Shown here: positions 1-8,600 of the stretch, one piece after another
Position numbering within the stretch: the stretch's first letter is position 1
Layout of the letters: each line of letters starts with the position of its first letter
DNA from: a bacterium
Lineage (GTDB): Bacteria; Acidobacteriota; Terriglobia; Terriglobales; Acidobacteriaceae
DNA: 51,114 nucleotides
Assembly: GCA_026225095.1 (NCBI GenBank)
Contig: JAMFSC010000014.1
Span: 1 to 51,114, forward strand
Direction of reading: 5' to 3'
Program-made: the position numbers and the translations under genes
Notes under the pieces: generated by a model
What the model was told of the DNA's origin: nothing
Seen by the model: the letters and a program-made list of their open reading frames with translations, nothing else
The model's database searches: none

Positions 1-948
1 CTCGTGCAGCGGGATGCCGATGAGCCACGCAACAGGCGCGCCGACAACGCCGAGGACATTGTTCAGCGAATGCGGAAAAGGGATGTGGTGGAATCCCCAA
101 AGCGTGTTCGATATGCCGAGCATGATGGCGTTGAACAGGCCGACGAGTGCGACGAACGCGAGCAGCATGATGGCGACATTGAAGGCAAGCTGGCCGCCGT
201 CGATGGTGCCGCGGGCGATGGCGGCGATGAAGTTTTCGTTCTTGTGCTCTTCGTTGGGGGGCATCTTGACGGTGCCGGCGGTGGCGGGGACCTCGGTTTC
301 GGGGACCAGCATTTTTGCGACGAGGATGGTGCCGGGGGCGGTCATGATGACGGCGGAGAGGAGGTCTTTTGCGTTGATGCCGAAGAGGATGTAGGCGGCC
401 ATGATGCCGCCGGAGACGTGGGCCATGCCGGAGGTCATGATGGTCATGAGCTCGGAGCGGGTGGCTCCGGCGAGGAATGGGCGGATGGTGAGGGGGGCTT
501 CGGTCTGGCCCATGAAGATGCTGGCGGCTACGTTGGTGCTCTCGGCTCCGCTGGTTCCCATGGTGCGCTGCATGATCCAGGCGACGACCTTGATGATCTG
601 CTGCATGAGACCGATGTGGTAGAGGATGGCGAAGAAGGCGGAGACGAAGATGATCGTCGGGAGGACGGCGAAGGCGAAGATGGCGGCTGGGTTGCCGGGG
701 ATTCCGAGCGCGCCGAAGACGAGGCCGGAGCCGTCGGCGGCGTGGCCGAGCAGACCGGTGATGAAGTCGGAGACGGTCTTGAGGATGATCTGGCCGGTGT
801 TCCACTTGATGACGAGTACGGCGAAGAAGAGCTGGAGGCCCAGGCCCCAGGCCACGGTGCGGAGTTTGATGGCGCGGCGATTGGTGGAGAAGGCGTAGGC
901 GAGGGCGAGGAAGGTGATGAGTCCTAACAGACCGGTGAAACGGGCCAA
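1..948 (-). CDS. nupC: Concentrative nucleoside transporter (CNT/NupC family), 3' end cut by window edge
   Basis: Inner-membrane symporter expected to import nucleosides with H+ or Na+. Reading the minus strand from a TTG at 948 gives 316 open codons to the window edge. The protein is very hydrophobic, with several membrane segments, and carries the CNT hallmark GQTEAPLTIRPF (around residue 155) preceded by MGTSGAES and followed by a conserved GMAHVSGG. These are the nucleoside- and ion-binding segments of the family. The start is supported by AAGGAG six bases upstream; no better ATG or GTG lies near it. It is the last visible gene of a minus-strand operon (cytidine deaminase, thymidine phosphorylase, small membrane protein), so it probably supplies that pathway with pyrimidine nucleosides. 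The family call is secure; substrate preference is inferred from neighbours. Confidence 0.9.
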   Translation of the reverse strand, partial: MARFTGLLGLITFLALAYAFSTNRRAIKLRTVAWGLGLQLFFAVLVIKWNTGQIILKTVSDFITGLLGHAADGSGLVFGALGIPGNPAAIFAFAVLPTIIFVSAFFAILYHIGLMQQIIKVVAWIMQRTMGTSGAESTNVAASIFMGQTEAPLTIRPFLAGATRSELMTIMTSGMAHVSGGIMAAYILFGINAKDLLSAVIMTAPGTILVAKMLVPETEVPATAGTVKMPPNEEHKNENFIAAIARGTIDGGQLAFNVAIMLLAFVALVGLFNAIMLGISNTLWGFHHIPFPHSLNNVLGVVGAPVAWLIGIPLHE

Positions 949-1073
949 GGGGGGCTCCTTCTTGCTGGAACGGATGTTGACGATTGCTAGGAGTGTAACG
1001 GATGTGTGAACTACGCGGTCTGCCGCAGCTGGAGGTGAAGGAAGGCGAGCTTGTTCTCGGATGCTGAAGCGGA

Positions 1074-1385
1074 TCAACGATCCTGTGAGCGGGGTGGAAG
1101 CTCAGTTCTTTCGAAGAAACTGCCTTTAGGCCAGACAAGACCAGCACGCAGGGCCGCGCTTTGCAACTCGTCTGGTTCGGCACCTGAGCGAATTGCCCAG
1201 ATTCGCCAGCGAGGAACTGCTAACGACCAATAGAGCCAGGCTGCGGGGATGGAGAGAACGAAGACCGCGAAGGCAAGATAACCGGTCAGAAGCTTCAAGC
1301 TGATCAACATTCCCCCGAAAATGATCGCCATCACTGGCACGTTGACGACGAGAGTGCCACGGGAGACTGCAGTCTGGGCGGTCAA
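1074..1385 (-). CDS. Small two-helix membrane protein in nucleoside salvage operon
   Basis: 103-residue protein of unknown function. Two hydrophobic stretches (about residues 12-32 and 34-55) are separated by a short turn, then comes a charged C-terminal tail of about 45 residues (with RWRIW and PDELQSAALRAG), so it looks like an inner-membrane hairpin with a cytoplasmic tail. Its ATG overlaps the stop of thymidine phosphorylase by four bases (ATGA), which implies translational coupling, and the nucleoside transporter starts 125 bases further on. I recognise no named family. Position suggests an accessory role in nucleoside uptake or salvage, but that is only context; it could equally be a generic membrane protein captured in the operon. 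Confidence 0.7.
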   Translation of the reverse strand: MTAQTAVSRGTLVVNVPVMAIIFGGMLISLKLLTGYLAFAVFVLSIPAAWLYWSLAVPRWRIWAIRSGAEPDELQSAALRAGLVWPKGSFFERTELPPRSQDR

Positions 1386-2944
1386 TTTGAAACTCCTGAA
1401 GTGATGATCTGGTGGATAAGGGGTTGAAGTTTTGGTGGGGCGGGGGTGATGCGGATGGCGTCCCGAAGGAGTTGGAAGGGCTCTTCGAGGTGGGCGGGGT
1501 CGTCGGCGAAGAGGGTGATGAGGGGCTGGTTGGCTGTGACGGGTGCGCCGAGGGCGGCGTGCATCTCGATACCGGCGTGGGCGTTGACCGGGCCACCGGG
1601 GACGAGGCGTCCCGCCCCGAGTCGTTGGACGGCCCAGCCGGCGGCGGTGCAGTCGATCGACGCGAAGAAGCCGGCGTGGGGGGCGCGGAGAATGCGGGTG
1701 GCGTTGGGTTTGTGGAAGGTGGCGGGGTTATCGAAGACGGTCGGGTCGCCATGTTGGGCGCGGACCATCTTGAGCCAGGACTTCCAGGCCGCTCCGGAGG
1801 TGAGGAGTTCTTTGGCCAGCGTGTGGCCGGCTTCGGGGGTCTCGGCCTTGTGGCCGAGGTGGAGCATCCAGCCGGCGAGCGTGAGGGAGAGTTCGATGAG
1901 TTTGGCGGAGAGGGGATGGGGGCGGTTCTGGAGGATGTCGACGCACTCCCAGACCTCGAGCCAGTTGCCGGAGAAGCGACCGAGGGGCTCGTCCATGGTG
2001 GTGAGGAGCGCGATCGTGCGGGTTCCGGAGCTCTCGCCGGTCTGAACCATGAGCTGGGCCAGGTTGCGGGCGGCTTCGTAGGGCTTCATGAAGGCTCCCG
2101 AGCCGGTTTTGACGTCGAGGACGAGGCCGTCGAGATCTTCTGCGAGCTTCTTGCTCATGATGCTGGCGGTGATGAGGTAGGGCGATTCGACGGTGCCGGT
2201 GTGGTCGCGGAGGCCGTAGAGGATGCGATCGGCGGGAACGAGGGTGGGGGTCTGGCCGGCCATGGCGAAGTTGCACCCGGCGAGGATGCGTTCGAACTCG
2301 GAAACGGAGAACTGGGTGGAGAAGCCGGGGATGGTCTCGAGTTTGTCGAGGGTTCCTCCGGTGTGGCCGAGGGAGCGGCCGGAGATCATGGGGACGGAGA
2401 GGCCGGCGGCGGCGACGATGGGAGCGATGAGGAGGCTGGTCTTGTCGCCGACGCCCCCGGTCGAATGCTTGTCTGTTCTATATAACGGCTCTCCCTCCGG
2501 TCGCCCGGGTCGCTCCGCTCCTATGTCCGCTGTCTTCGGTCGCGCGGGTTGTTCCGCTCCTGTGTCGGCTGTCTCCGGTTGCGCGGGTTGCTGCGGTCCT
2601 GCTTCTGCTGCCTCCGCTTCCGCCCTGTGGGCCGTGTCGGGCCGGTGGAAGGTTTCGCCGGAGAAGCGCATGGCGCGGGTGAGGGTGGCGAGTTCACGGG
2701 GGTCGAGGCCGCGTTGGAAGATGGCCATGAGGACGCTGGCGATCTGGGCCTCGGTGATGGTGGGGCGCGGGGTGCCGACGGTGATGACGGCGTCGACGAA
2801 GGCCTGGATCTGGGGGTCGGAGAGGGCGTGGCCGTCGCGCTTGGTGAGGATGATGTCGATGGGGTGGATCGGGCGCGGGGTCGGGATGGAAGTTCCTGCC
2901 TGGACCGGAGCGCTGCCTGGGGACTTCTTCGGGGCGTGGCTCAT
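1382..2944 (-). CDS. deoA: Thymidine/pyrimidine-nucleoside phosphorylase with low-complexity insertion
   Basis: Cytosolic phosphorolysis of thymidine (or uridine/deoxyuridine) to free base and (deoxy)ribose-1-phosphate. Family motifs: TKRDGHALSDPQIQAFVDA near the N-terminus, DKHSTGGVGDK (phosphate binding), SGRSLGHTGGTLDKLE, ITASIMSKKLAEDLDGLVLDVK and GSGAFM, then the C-terminal domain. At 520 residues it is 80 or so longer than usual (about 435-440). The excess is an N-terminal extension of about 28 residues and an insert at about residues 106-155, made largely of a 13-residue unit repeated three times, immediately before DKHSTGG. Catalytic residues flanking the insert look intact. The start overlaps the cytidine deaminase stop (ATGA), so the two are co-translated. 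Deamination of cytidine followed by phosphorolysis is the expected sequence of reactions. Confidence 0.95.
   Translation of the reverse strand: MSHAPKKSPGSAPVQAGTSIPTPRPIHPIDIILTKRDGHALSDPQIQAFVDAVITVGTPRPTITEAQIASVLMAIFQRGLDPRELATLTRAMRFSGETFHRPDTAHRAEAEAAEAGPQQPAQPETADTGAEQPARPKTADIGAERPGRPEGEPLYRTDKHSTGGVGDKTSLLIAPIVAAAGLSVPMISGRSLGHTGGTLDKLETIPGFSTQFSVSEFERILAGCNFAMAGQTPTLVPADRILYGLRDHTGTVESPYLITASIMSKKLAEDLDGLVLDVKTGSGAFMKPYEAARNLAQLMVQTGESSGTRTIALLTTMDEPLGRFSGNWLEVWECVDILQNRPHPLSAKLIELSLTLAGWMLHLGHKAETPEAGHTLAKELLTSGAAWKSWLKMVRAQHGDPTVFDNPATFHKPNATRILRAPHAGFFASIDCTAAGWAVQRLGAGRLVPGGPVNAHAGIEMHAALGAPVTANQPLITLFADDPAHLEEPFQLLRDAIRITPAPPKLQPLIHQIITSGVSN
2498..2614. repeat. Three tandem 39-bp units (minisatellite) inside deoA
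   Basis: Three head-to-tail 39-bp units at 2498-2536, 2537-2575 and 2576-2614. The first two differ at only a few positions and the third is more diverged. In the gene's frame each unit encodes 13 residues (KTADIGAERPGRP, ETADTGAEQPARP, EAAEAGPQQPAQP). Because 39 is a multiple of three, gain or loss of units keeps the reading frame. Confidence 0.9.
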
Positions 2945-3393
2945 GAGATCGGTGTGAGGTGCCTGGCTTCGAAGGCGGCGGGCAGGAGGTCGGCGATGGT
3001 GGCTTCGGCGGTCTGACCGTTGGGTTCGGGGTAGAAGATGAAGGTGTTGGGCGAGGCGAACTCGAGGATGGTCTGGCGGCAGGCTCCGCAGGGCATGGAG
3101 AAGGCGTTGTTGAGATTGGCGACGGCGAGGGCGCGGATGCGGATCTGGGGGCCATAAGTCGCGACGGCGGCGGCGATGGCGGTCTGCTCGGCGCAGGTGG
3201 TGAGGCGGTAGGAGGCGTTTTCGACGTTGCAGCCCAGGACGTGGGAGCCGTCTTCGAGAAGAACCGCGGCCCCTACGCGGAAGTGGCTGTAGGGCGAGTA
3301 GGAGTTGGCCGCGGCCTTTGTGGCGAGGGTGCAGAGGTGAGCGATCTCTGCTTGTGAGAGGCCGCTTGCGTGGGGGGTGAGCGCGGAGGACAT
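2941..3393 (-). CDS. cdd: Cytidine deaminase
   Basis: Zinc-dependent hydrolytic deamination of cytidine/deoxycytidine to uridine/deoxyuridine in the cytosol. Motifs: YSPYSHFRVGAAVL near the N-terminus, NVENASY, the catalytic TCAEQTAI (Cys zinc ligand plus proton-shuttle Glu) and PCGACRQTILEF (the two other zinc cysteines). This is the short tetrameric type, about 150 residues. The frame stays open upstream to an ATG at 3486, but those 31 residues are Pro-rich and not family-like, so the ATG at 3393 (MSSALTPHASGL) is preferred. Neither start has a clear ribosome binding site. It is the first gene of the cdd-deoA-(membrane protein)-transporter operon, and its stop overlaps the deoA start. Confidence 0.92.
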   Translation of the reverse strand: MSSALTPHASGLSQAEIAHLCTLATKAAANSYSPYSHFRVGAAVLLEDGSHVLGCNVENASYRLTTCAEQTAIAAAVATYGPQIRIRALAVANLNNAFSMPCGACRQTILEFASPNTFIFYPEPNGQTAEATIADLLPAAFEARHLTPIS

Positions 3394-3537
3394 GATGGTG
3401 AGGGTAAAGGGTTGAAGGGGCGAGGGCAAGGGAGGGGGTCCCGTTTGTGAAACGCAGTCACTCCGGGCTTGCAGGAATGAGTCCATCGGGGCGGGCCCGA
3501 ATCGAATGAGATGAGTAGAATGGCTCGGAGGATTGTG

Positions 3538-3708
3538 ATGAAGAATCCGTTTCGTGGGATTGCAGAGGCTTTCATCCTGACGGTCGGTATTACGCCGCCA
3601 ACACCGGAGCGGGAGCGGGTGGCGACGATCTTCATCTCTACGATGCTGATTGGCGCGGTGCTTTTTGCGCTTGGAGTTGGGGTATTTCTGCTGCGAAGGA
3701 TCATCTGA
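3538..3708 (+). CDS. Small single-pass membrane protein
   Basis: 56-residue protein, MKNPFRGIAEAFILTVG at the N-terminus, then a charged linker (TPERERVATI) and one clear transmembrane segment (about residues 30-52) ending in RRII. The start at 3538 is chosen because GGAGG lies six bases upstream; an upstream ATG at 3511 lacks a site. Five bases separate its stop from the GTG of the CheW-like gene, so it is probably co-transcribed with the chemotaxis fragment. It is divergent from the cytidine deaminase operon. I recognise no family and propose no function. Confidence 0.6.
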   Translation: MKNPFRGIAEAFILTVGITPPTPERERVATIFISTMLIGAVLFALGVGVFLLRRII

Positions 3709-3713
3709 GGGTC

Positions 3714-4154
3714 GTGAGGCACCCTCAAGATTTCCCGGGCCTTACCGATAAGCAGGATGTGGACCATCCTGAGTTTGAGATCATCGCCGAAGAAGGTGGA
3801 GGGCGTCGGAACAGGCGTCTTCCGATGTGTGCCGTGGAGCCGCGTGCGGTTGTGGGGCGGAGGTTTTTGACGTTTGAAGGTTGTGGTGGCGATCTGGTGG
3901 CGATCCCGCTCGAACGGGTGGAGCGGATCGAGTCCGTTCCTGTGGGCTCGATTGGATGGGTTGCGGGACATGTGCTGAGGCGTCCGAGTGGAAAGATCGT
4001 GCGGCTGGAGGATCGGTGTGGCGTTCTGGCCGGGCTGCAGGCGGTCAGCGATGAAGAGAGCGCGGGCTGGACGGTGACGGTGCTGGTGTGCAAGTGGCGG
4101 GCCGATGGAGAGGTGAGACGGCTCGGGGTGGTGGTGGGCAGGGTGCTGAGGTAG
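3714..4154 (+). CDS. CheW-like domain protein (resembles the C-terminal regulatory domain of CheA)
   Basis: 146 residues from a GTG. The recognisable part starts at about residue 60 with VAIPLERVERIESVPVGSI, then a GHVLRRPSGKIVRLED segment and a terminal strand pair TVTVLVCKWRADGEVRRLGVVVGRVL. This pattern (hydrophobic-P-L-xx-V-E-R-I-E near the start, 'V-V-x-R-V-L' at the end) is that of CheW and of the CheW-like end of CheA, which couple receptors to the kinase. The first 50 residues are not family-like. Placement next to a CheY-like receiver and CheR supports a chemotaxis role. No CheA kinase core is present here, so it may be a remnant of a larger CheA or an independent CheW. GTG start without a strong ribosome binding site; moderate certainty on the exact start. 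Confidence 0.62.
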   Translation: MRHPQDFPGLTDKQDVDHPEFEIIAEEGGGRRNRRLPMCAVEPRAVVGRRFLTFEGCGGDLVAIPLERVERIESVPVGSIGWVAGHVLRRPSGKIVRLEDRCGVLAGLQAVSDEESAGWTVTVLVCKWRADGEVRRLGVVVGRVLR

Positions 4155-4290
4155 CGGAGGCGGATGGGATCGAGTCGGGTAAGGACGGAATGCGGCTGGC
4201 GTTGGCCGGGGGTGGCTCGGCGCGGGTTCACGAAAAGTTTGCTGAGGGTGTGGGCAGGCGAAGGACGCGGATGGCGTTGGCGGCGGCAGC

Positions 4291-4668
4291 GTGACGGACT
4301 CGAAGAGCGGGTTGCGAGCTTTGATTGTGGATGATTCCGCGTTCGTTCGCGAGTACCTGAGGGATGTTCTGGAGCGGATGGACGTTGGGTGCGTCTCGGC
4401 CGAGGACGGCCAGGACGCGCTGCGGATGCTGCAGGGGGGCGAGAAGTTCGACCTGATGTTGTGCGATGTCGCGATGCCTGGGATGAATGGTCTGGAGTGT
4501 GTCGAGATGGCTCGGCTGGGCGGAATGCTGGGCAGGACGCGGGTCGTGATGGTGGCGACGGAACGGGACCACGCGGCGATTGGACGGATGGCGGCGGAGG
4601 CGACGTTGATGAAGCCATTTACCGAGCAGAAGGTTCGGGAGACGATGGCGCTTTGTGGATTGGAATAA
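4291..4668 (+). CDS. CheY-like single-domain response regulator
   Basis: 125-residue stand-alone receiver domain. Visible features: acidic pair in IVDDSAFVREYL, phospho-acceptor Asp in LMLCDVAMPGMNG (around residue 57), the switch Thr region VVMVATERD, and the conserved Lys in TLMKPF. All residues needed for phosphorylation are present. It starts at a GTG; no good Shine-Dalgarno precedes it. It lies between a CheW-like gene and cheR, so it is probably an output or adaptation response regulator of a chemotaxis-type pathway, phosphorylated by a CheA encoded elsewhere. There is no DNA-binding or enzymatic output domain. Confidence 0.88.
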   Translation: MTDSKSGLRALIVDDSAFVREYLRDVLERMDVGCVSAEDGQDALRMLQGGEKFDLMLCDVAMPGMNGLECVEMARLGGMLGRTRVVMVATERDHAAIGRMAAEATLMKPFTEQKVRETMALCGLE

Positions 4669-4731
4669 GTCGAGAAGTCACCAGCAGGAGAGGAATGCCA
4701 GCAGCGGATCGGCTGCAGAGAGGGGGAGCGA

Positions 4732-5559
4732 ATGGGTTGTTCCGATACGGACTATGCGTATTTGCGTGAGATCGTGTTGTCGCAGTCGGCCAACCTGATT
4801 GACCCCTCGCGGAATGCGCTGTTCGATATGCGGCTGACGCCGATTGCGCGGCTGGCGGGTGCCTCGAACCTTCAGGGACTGGTGGATCTGCTGAAGACCG
4901 ACCAACCGGCGCATCTGCGGCGTGCGGTGGCGGAGGCGATGACGATCAATGAGACGAGCTTCTTTCGCGATGTGAGGCCGTTTGAGGCACTGCGGAAGAC
5001 GATTCTGCCGAGGCTGATCGCGGAACATGCGGGGGACAGGACCCTGCGGATCTGGTGCGCGGCTTGCTCAACGGGGCAGGAGGCCTACAGCATCGGGATG
5101 CTGATCCTTGAGGAGTTTCCAGAGCTGGCGGATTGGGACGTGCGGATCGTGGGTACGGATATTTCGCGGCAGGTGCTGGAAGTGGCGCAGAAGGGATGGT
5201 ATCGCCGGGCGGAGGTCGCGCGGGGACTGTCGACGAGGCTGCTGGCGGAGTACTTTGAACGGCACGGGGAGGAGTGGGAGATCAGCCCGCGGGTGAAGAC
5301 GATGTGCGAGTTCTTCTTTGCCAATCTGTGTGCTCCGCTGCCTAAATTGCCGGTGTTCGACGTGGTCCTGCTGAGGAACGTGCTGCTCTATTTTCCGGAG
5401 CAGGACAGGAGTTGCGTGTTGAGCGATGTGTACCGGCAGATGCGGTCGTCGGGATACCTGATGCTTGGGAACGCGGAGCAGGCGGAGGATTCGACGAACC
5501 TGTTTGAGATGGAGTTTGCGCAGGAGACTTACTTTTATCGGCCGGTCGAGGGGGGCTGA
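4732..5559 (+). CDS. cheR: Chemotaxis protein methyltransferase CheR
   Basis: S-adenosylmethionine-dependent methylation of glutamates on methyl-accepting receptors. 275 residues, the normal length: N-terminal helical domain (residues 1-75), then MTINETSFFRD, the SAM-binding WCAACSTGQEAYSIGM, GTDIS (ribose-binding acidic residue), and VLLRNVLLYFPEQD corresponding to the usual RNVLIYF motif; the end holds GYLMLGNAE. A purine-rich GGGGGAG precedes the ATG by a few bases. It follows the CheY-like gene by about 60 bases on the same strand. No receptor or CheB is present in the window, so its targets must be encoded elsewhere. Confidence 0.93.
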   Translation: MGCSDTDYAYLREIVLSQSANLIDPSRNALFDMRLTPIARLAGASNLQGLVDLLKTDQPAHLRRAVAEAMTINETSFFRDVRPFEALRKTILPRLIAEHAGDRTLRIWCAACSTGQEAYSIGMLILEEFPELADWDVRIVGTDISRQVLEVAQKGWYRRAEVARGLSTRLLAEYFERHGEEWEISPRVKTMCEFFFANLCAPLPKLPVFDVVLLRNVLLYFPEQDRSCVLSDVYRQMRSSGYLMLGNAEQAEDSTNLFEMEFAQETYFYRPVEGG

Positions 5560-5569
5560 AGGCGGCTCT

Positions 5570-5612
5570 GGTGAACGGCCCCACTGGGCCTTCCGTTGGG
5601 CGGCGTGAGATT
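5570..5612. repeat. Partial copy of intergenic repeat family 1
   Basis: Between cheR and the helicase gene. The stretch GGGCCTTCCGTTGGGCGGC followed by GTGAGA closely matches the second half of the copy at 21464-21560 (GGCCTCCCGTTGGTCGGC followed by TTGAGA), and it contains a degenerate CCCCACTGGGCC block like the CCCACTG block of the other copies. Confidence 0.5.
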
Positions 5613-5663
5613 TCGGCTTGAGGTCCTCTGGTGAAGTCATCGCATCCTAGATACTGGGAAGCG

Positions 5664-8600
5664 ATGGCGCGAGAGAAGATGAAGGACGGGGTGGCTACGG
5701 GACCGGGGGCGATGGATTCCGCTGGCGCGGCGGTTGCTGTCTCGGAGGACGCGGCGCTGGAGCTGTTTCATCCGGTGACGGCGGCGTGGTTTCGGGCGGT
5801 TTTTGAGGGGGCTACGGCTCCACAGCGGGAGGGCTGGCCGGCGATTGCGCGGGGGGAGTCGACGCTGATTCTGGCTCCGACCGGCACGGGGAAGACGCTG
5901 ACGGCGTTTCTGTGGTGTCTGGACAGGCTGATGTTGCGGACGGAGCCGGGGGAGGCTTCGATTGGGTGCAGGGTGGTTTATGTCTCGCCTTTGAAGGCCC
6001 TGGCGGCGGATGTGGAGAGGAATCTGCGATCGCCTCTGGCGGGAATTGCGGCGATGGCGCGGCGGGAGGGCGTTCCGGTGCGCTTTCCGGAGATCGCGGT
6101 GCGGACCGGGGATACGTCGCAGAAAGACCGGGGAAGGTTCGCGCGGCATCCGGGGGAGATCCTGATTACTACGCCGGAGTCGCTCTACCTGCTGCTGACG
6201 TCGCAGGCGGGGGAGGCGCTGCGGACGGTCGAGACGGTGATCATCGACGAGATTCATGCGCTGGTGCCGACCAAGCGCGGGGCGCATATGGCGTTGACGC
6301 TGGAGCGGCTGGAGGCGCTGGTCGCGGCAGGAGGGTCGGGACGGCAGTTGCAGCGGATTGGGCTTTCGGCGACGCAGCGGCCGCTGGAGGAGGTGGCTCG
6401 ATTTCTTGGTGGAGCGGAGGGGATTGCGGGAATCTCGGCTGGTGGGATCGGACCGGGTATGGTGCGGGGGGAGGCGGGTGAGGTTTCAGGTGTCTTGATG
6501 GAGGTGGCAGGGGGGGACCTGGCCGGGGAGAGTGGAGTACGCGGCGGTGGGGTGCGGTATCGGCCGGTGACGATTGTGAATGCGGGGGCGCGGAAGGTGC
6601 TGGAACTTCGGGTCGAGGTTCCGGTGGAGGATATGGCGCGGCTTGGAGAGATCGAGGAGACGCCCAGTGGGCCGGCTTCGCAGGGGCCGAAGCGGACTTC
6701 GATCTGGCAGTCGATTCATCCGAGGCTGCTCGAGATCATTCGGGAGCGGACTTCGACGCTGATCTTCGTGAATGCGCGACGGGTGGCGGAGCGGCTGGCC
6801 GGGGCTTTGAACGATCTGGCGGGGGAGCCGATCGCGAGGGCTCATCATGGGTCGCTGGCGGCGGCTCAGCGGACGGAGATTGAGGAACTGTTGAAGGCTG
6901 GGAAGATTAGGGCGCTGGTGGCTACGTCTTCGTTGGAACTTGGGATCGATATGGGGGCGATCGACCTGGTGATCCAGATTGAAGCCCCGCCATCGGTGGC
7001 GAGTGGGATGCAGAGGATCGGCAGGGCGGGGCACCAGGTGGGGATGCCTTCGGCGGGGATCATCTTTCCGAAGTATCGAGCGGATCTGGTGGCCTGTGCG
7101 GCGGTCACGCGGGCGATGCATGAGGGGCATGTGGAGGAGACGCGGTTCCTGCGCAATCCGCTGGACATCCTGGCGCAGCAGGTGGTGGCGGTGATTGCTC
7201 AGCCCCCGCTGGGGATGGAGGCGGCGGGGCGGCGGGAGAAGCCCAAGGATGATGACGAGGCTTCGCCGGGGATATCTTATGGGGAGCTTTTTGGGCTGGT
7301 GCGGTCTTCGGCTCCTTTCGCGGGGTTGAGCCAGGGGGTCTTCGATGGGGTGTTGGACATGCTCGCGGGGCGGTATCCGTCGGATGAGTTTGCGGAGTTG
7401 CGTCCGAGGATTACGTGGGACCGGCAGAGGGAGTGGCTGACCCCGCGCAAGGGCGTGAAGATGATCGCGATTCTGAACGGGGGGACGATTCCGGATCGGG
7501 GGCTTTACGGGGTTTTTCTGGCGGGGAATCATGCGAAGCCGGTAAGAGTTGGTGAGCTGGACGAGGAGATGGTCTTCGAGACGCGGACGGGGGATACTTT
7601 TATTCTTGGGGCTTCTACCTGGCGGGTGGAGGAGATTACGCAGGATCAGGTGCTGGTGTCGCCGGCTCCTGGGGATCCGGGCAAGATGCCTTTCTGGCAT
7701 GGCGACCGGGCGGGGCGACCGCTGGAGTTTGGGCGCCGGATCGGGGCGCTGGTGCGGGAGCTGCGTGAGATGCCGCGGAGTGCGGCGGTGGCTAAGTTGA
7801 TCCTTGATCATGACTTAGACCGGTTGGCGGCGGAAAACCTGATGCGTTATCTGGCTGATCAGGAGCTGGCGACGCAGGTGGTTCCGGATGATCGGACGAT
7901 TGTGATCGAGCGGGTTCGGGATGAGCTTGGGGACTGGCGGATGTGCTGTTTGACGCCGTTTGGATCGCGAATTCATGCTCCATGGGCGATGGCGGTGACG
8001 GGCAGGATACGGGCCAATGGTGGGCCGGATGTGGAGACGATGTGGTCGGAGGATGGGTTTGTGGTGAGGTTTCCGGAGATGGATGAGCCTCCGGCGATCG
8101 ACCACCTGCTGCTGGAGCCGGAGGAGGCGGCGGAGCTGGTGCTGCGGCAGTTGGGGTCGACGGCGATGTTTGCGGCGAAGTTCAGGGAGAGTGCCTCGCG
8201 GGCGTTGATGCTGCCTCGGCGGCGGGGAGCGGGGCGGACTCCTTTGTGGCAGCAGAGGAAGCGGGCCTATGACCTGCTGTCGGTGGCTTCGCGGTATGCT
8301 TCGTTTCCGATTCTGCTGGAGGCTTACAGGGAGTGCCTGCGCGATGTGTTCGATATGCCGGCGCTGATGGAGACGCTGCGGCTGATTGGGAATCGGACGC
8401 TGCGGGTGCATTCGGTGGACTCGCGGACGCCATCGCCGTTTGCTTCGGCGCTTCTGTTCAGCTATGTGGCGAACTACATCTACGACGGGGATGCTCCGCT
8501 GGCCGAGCGGCGGGCGCAGGCGCTCTCGATCGACCAGGACCAGTTGCGGGAGCTGATGGGGGATGCGGATCTTCGGGAGCTGCTGGATGCCAACGCGATT

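Noticed and set aside
4..927. Gly/Asp/Glu-rich plus-strand frame of 307 residues
   Set aside because: Antisense to the nucleoside transporter; its composition is that of a mirror of hydrophobic codons, and no start site or motif supports it.
4088..4294. 68-residue frame overlapping the CheW-like gene and ending at the CheY start (GTGA overlap)
   Set aside because: Gly/Arg-rich, no family motif, and it overlaps a plausible CheW-like frame; treated as a shadow.
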